Origin: Chara braunii
Taxonomy: Eukaryota > Streptophyta > Charophyceae > Charales > Characeae
Assembly (NCBI GenBank): GCA_003427395.1
Contig: BFEA01000090.1
Coordinates: forward strand, 1,514,864-1,548,517
Length of the DNA stretch: 33,654 bases
Direction of reading: 5' to 3'
Shown: positions 30,130-33,654 of the stretch, piece by piece
Layout of the letters: each line of letters starts with the position of its first letter
How positions within the stretch are numbered: the stretch's first letter is position 1
The notes under the pieces: model-generated
Database searches by the model: none
What the model was told of the DNA's origin: nothing
Seen by the model: only the letters and a program-made list of their open reading frames with translations
Made by a program: the position numbers and the translations under genes

Positions 30130-30850
30130 TCTTTGGGTCTCAATGAGCGTGCTCACACTCAAACCTCTCACTTCTCGCAGCAGGCTGAGTTTAGAGGGCG
30201 GTGTATCCCCTGGCCACGGCTGCCCAGGCCTGTTCCATCACCCCACGGGTCCTACTGCAGATCTTGGAGGTAGTAGCAAATGTTCAAATGAGGACTGCGA
30301 GGACCGAAGTGGAGAAGGGTTCCGTGCGCACAGCTGCGCACAGTCAGTGTTGCTGCGCCCTCTGCCCAGGTCCCCCGCCCAGGCATAGTCCACCATTTCA
30401 CGGGTCCCAGCGGGCATGCTCACACAGCGACCCCAAATCTGCAAAATATGCAGATCTGGGACAGGCCAATTTGAGGTTTTGGGCATGGTTCAGGTCACAC
30501 TGCTGTACCTTTTCAGATGGGACAAGGCCCTGGTTGTCTGCAGCAGTGGCGAATTGGTCTTTGCTGGTCACACGGCGCCATAAGTTGTGCAAGCACTCTT
30601 GTGAACGAATTTCCACCAATTCTCGAAGATAAAAATAACAAAAAATAAAAATAAAAAATAAAATAAAATAATAAAGAATAGGACATTTGCGGTCACCTCC
30701 AGCAGTGGGCACAATGTCCTTGGCCCCGCTGCTTCACAGGCCGCTGACAAAATGGGCACACAAATGGTGCATCTGGGACTTCGGCAAAATCTGTGTGACC
30801 GGTCTTGTTCCTCACGGGCCCCGACGGGCATGCTCCCACTCAGTTCCTGC
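30130..30850 (+). repeat. Diverged long repeat, three partial units
   Basis: The phrase CACGGG(T/C)CC...CGGGCATGCTC occurs near 30405 and 30817. Related pieces are CACGGGTCC near 30244 and GAGCGTGCTCACACTCAAACC near 30146. Around them are similar GCAG-rich phrases, so the region looks like old tandem copies with a spacing near 410 bases. A 7-bp hairpin, ATCTGCA with TGCAGAT, lies near 30436-30454. Confidence 0.45.
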
Positions 30851-31870
30851 AGCAGATTGTGGTTGGTGGACGCCGCACCTGCAGAGAGGCGCTCGATGCT
30901 CAGCTTTCTTCCGTCTTGTGGGCCAGTCACCCATCGGCTGGCATGCACGTTGACTTTCTCGGTCCGCGTTTCAACAATTCATGGTTGTACAAATTGCTCA
31001 CGCCCGCTGGCCCCGGCAAACAGCCTGGTGCGCCGTGTCCCAAAAACGGGACGGGCAACTAGAAAAAATTAAAATAAAAGTAAAAACAAAGATATGAACA
31101 TCGAAAAAAACGGTGCTTTGGGGAAGGGAGACCGTTGTATCCCTCTCAATTCCGCCGACCGGGGCCACAGATGGGCTGGCAACGAAACCAAGGGGGATAG
31201 CTCCACCGGGCCCTCAACCCTTCAGCATCTTTAGCCGCTCCAATGTTCCATCGCCGCCGGCCGCCGCCCTCGTCCTCGTACCTCTGCCCTGAAAGTCCAA
31301 TGCCATAACCAATAGTGTTATGCCCAAGGTTGGCATTGGCACTAGTGGAAGCCCATATGAACGGGTTCCGCCTGCTGCACGGTCGCACTGAAACGCCCCA
31401 AGCCAACGCCTTGACCTACCGGCTAGCCCACGACCGTCAAGCCGCGCCTACCACGTGACGGACCCGTTCAGTTTTATTCCTTCGCACACTCCAAGTACTA
31501 CCCAGAGCAACACTACTCCCGATGTCGTCTTTCGGATGAGCGCACTCACGTACGTCATGGTCAGAATAACAAGGAAGATCACCTTAGTCCTAGTTTAATC
31601 AAAGTCGTTTTTTTGCCGGTGGAAACGCTGACTCTATAACATAAATATAAGAATCATCACGCGCGCCTCAAAACTGCGCGCCCACACACTCTCTACTCCT
31701 AGTCAACCACTCAATTAGCGTGAACAAAACGCAACCGCGACTTGCGCGATGTACCCAAAAGTTTAACAAAACTTATCTTCTAACACTTGTGAAAAACAGG
31801 GCGGATACCCTTGTAAGGGTATTCGCCCGCCGACAACGTGTTGTTCAGTAACTAGTAACTAAAAAGAAAA
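30851..31870. other. Unassigned stretch
   Basis: No gene established. The minus-strand frame 31146-31406 contains FIWASTSANANLGHNTIGYG and a GT donor-like AG|GTACGAG just after. I noted a faint resemblance to an MBOAT acyltransferase segment but cannot support it. Confidence 0.35.
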
Positions 31871-31875
31871 GTGCC

Positions 31876-31891
31876 CAGAATCGGGTACAAC

Positions 31892-31928
<37 letters not shown>

Positions 31929-32052
31929 TCCAAGGTGTTGTAGAGGCCAGTCACTATGTGCACAGTGATCACCTGAATCGGGTACAACGTTCTATAAACC
32001 GCAGCAAAACGTGCGCTTAGGGCATCAGCCCCCGCAGAATCGGGTACAACTG
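31876..32052 (+). repeat. Three copies of GAATCGGGTACAAC
   Basis: The 14-mer occurs at about 31878, 31975 and 32038. The first two are followed by GTT. A T-run of about 33 (31893-31925) separates copies one and two. TTCTATAAACCGCAGCAA directly after copy two recurs at 33343-33360, and the adjoining GGGCATCAGCCCC matches 22310-22325 in inverse orientation. Confidence 0.75.
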
Positions 32053-33320
32053 TTATGATTCTAGTTGTCTGTTGTTTGAAGACCAACACTCACTCACATA
32101 GACTCCCAGGTATGCCCATACATACACAGAAGGAAGGGGAGAGGTTAGGAGTATCACACCGCACAGGGAGAGATAAACACAGCGGAAGACTTGACCATGC
32201 GATATGACAGGGTACACTGAAAGTGCAATTCACTCCACTCAATCCGCACAACCAGTCATAAAGGACACCCGAGTAGATCACATCCAAGAAACAATGAAAC
32301 GATGATAGTCCAAATCCAGTATCACACTGTTTATTAAACTCAGAGTCCCAAATTGCCAGGATAACCTCAGAACTACAGTGCGCTGCTGAGAAGTGAGCAG
32401 CGCTTCACTCCCCAACCCTGAGTAACCACTCGTGAGTCGTAACACCCCCGAGCCCCTGAAACATCAAGCGCCACCCAAGTACTGCCTCCAGAGGACAGCG
32501 ACACCCTGAAACAGGCCTCTGAGGCCAAGCGCCACTTAGAGGGTGAAGAAGAAGACCCGCACCACAATATCTGATGATGACGAAGTGTCGGAAGACTTCC
32601 CGGGTGGAAGTCTGCAGCAGCGCCACCACTCCTGACAAGGTGACCTCTGAGGAAGAAGCTGCAGCTATGGCTGCAGCGCCACCACCCTGTGACCCCACTC
32701 CGAAGGAGGGTCCAGCAGGGCACCAACTTCTCTCGCCTCCAGCAGACCTTGAATAGCCCAGACCTCTGTACAGCCCCGCGTGCTGACAGAGTACAGAGCA
32801 GGTCCCAGCTACGGCCGGCGCTCCGAAGGTCTGGCTATGTCTGTCTCCTTCCACGCTGAGCGGTCACCATTTCCGGTTCACGCGTATCACAGCAGCGATG
32901 TACTCGGTACCGACTGCCAAAAGCCCTGAACCGATGTGCCCATCCTATCTATAGTCTAAACTAGCCTAGACTCGACCTAGACCGGACTGACTGACAAACC
33001 GGTACCGATTCTGTTTCGGCCTCTAGGGCCTCTCCCAACCCCGCTATAGGTTATAGGACCGTCTATCAGCTTAGGCCCATAGGGCCTGTCTGTCCTAGGG
33101 GTAGCCCGGGTCTGCTATTCGCAGTTAGCGTAGCTGTAGGAAATTCAGTTAGTACGGGCCTGTATGTTCCCGAATTTACAGATATGTCCCTCATGAATTT
33201 TCCCTACAGGCAGGTCACTCGGTTAGCCCTCCGGCAAACAAAATTACGAATATGTCCTACCTATGGTACAGCCTCGACAGAGAGAGGCTACAGGTGACCA
33301 GAAAACAGCAAGTCATTGCA
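32053..33320. other. Unassigned stretch
   Basis: No gene established. Around 32480-32755 the plus strand has charged and Ala/Pro-rich frames (for example EEEAAAMAAAPPP at 32640-32690) that might be a decayed gag-like region, without any motif. 32940-33130 is rich in CTAGAC and TAGG phrases similar in style to the chromovirus LTR, but not alignable by eye. Confidence 0.35.
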
Positions 33321-33321
33321 C

Positions 33322-33355
33322 AACTTTCTATAAACCACAACTTTCTATAAACCGC
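33322..33355 (+). repeat. 17-bp tandem repeat, two units
   Basis: AACTTTCTATAAACC(A/G)C occurs at 33322-33338 and 33339-33355. The second copy continues into the CGCAGCAA shared with 31990-32007. Confidence 0.85.
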
Positions 33356-33554
33356 AGCAAGGCGGCTGCAATTATCATCGATCGATCGACATGCCTCCAT
33401 GTTGCTGGAAGCGTTAAGAGGAGAATTCTGACGACGATCGCCGCAGCAAAAACCGAGATTTCAAAATGCAAAATCACGAAACCTCAACTGCATTAGCAAT
33501 GTAGCATCTACGAAAAAAATTCAGAACTTTACGATCGTCCAGGAATGTTCAAAC

Positions 33555-33605
33555 ATCGAAGTTTTCAGGCAATTGAAGTTTTCAGGCAATCGAAGTTTTC
33601 AGAAG
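33555..33605 (+). repeat. 17-bp tandem repeat, three units
   Basis: AT(C/T)GAAGTTTTCAGGCA starts at 33555, 33572 and 33589. The third unit diverges in its last bases. Confidence 0.9.
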
Positions 33606-33617
33606 TCTTTTGGAGGA

Positions 33618-33654
33618 TTTTTTTTTTTTTTTTTTTTTTTTGGGGGGGGGGGGG
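33618..33654. repeat. Poly(T) then poly(G) at the window end
   Basis: About 24 T followed by 13 G up to the last base. Similar long homopolymers occur at 3017, 17049, 19088, 20276 and 31893. The T-to-G step at the end looks like a sequencing or gap-filling artefact. Confidence 0.8.

Noticed and set aside
31146-31406. Exon of an MBOAT-type acyltransferase on the minus strand
   Set aside because: The resemblance is a few residues, with no second exon or confirmed catalytic His. It could be chance.

Overview
This is a eukaryotic, repeat-dominated intergenic window. I see no intact host protein-coding gene and no rRNA or CRISPR. The content points to a green-plant-lineage genome. The evidence is a Ty3/gypsy chromovirus with an initiator-Met tRNA primer-binding site, a plant-style LINE with a C-terminal zf-RVT-like zinc finger, an hAT-like insertion, tRNA-derived repeats and very heavy microsatellite content. 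A streptophyte such as a charophyte alga (for example Chara) is my best guess, by style only.

Layout. 1-219: fragment of the chromovirus LTR, inverted. 220-1440: endonuclease part of a LINE on the minus strand. 1468-2632: GAG-rich and CAAT/ATTC microsatellites arranged as a nested inverted repeat. 2640-3770: unassigned sequence. 3771-14017: a degenerate chromovirus (5' LTR 3771-5188, PBS 5190, gag 6503-8277, protease, RT, RNase H, integrase, chromodomain to 13729, PPT 13758, truncated 3' LTR 13771-14017). Its integrase is split by an hAT-like element (11093-12679) that contains an 861-base assembly gap. 14018-17050: LINE reverse transcriptase to C-terminus, plus strand, with stops and frameshifts. 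17427-17905: MITE-like inverted repeat. 18100-22200: short dispersed, palindromic and tRNA-derived repeats. 22950-26130: a hairpin-rich tract that ends in a 23-unit array of about 60-bp units. 26983-27374: 196-bp tandem duplication. 27400-33654: microsatellites and short tandem repeats in otherwise unassigned sequence, ending in poly(T)-poly(G).

The genes do not form a working pathway; they are remnants of mobile elements nested in one another. Nearly all premature stops in both the chromovirus and the LINE are TGA or TAG, as expected from C-to-T decay at CG/CHG sites in methylated DNA.

Two observations stand out. (1) The array at 24558-26098 has a constant AACTTAT loop flanked by stem arms that change from unit to unit but stay complementary. 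The units are ordered in a six-unit higher-order repeat. (2) The junctions at 219/220 and 14017/14018 look like the two ends of one 13.8-kb inversion with breakpoints in an LTR and a LINE. Flipping the segment back would re-join both elements.
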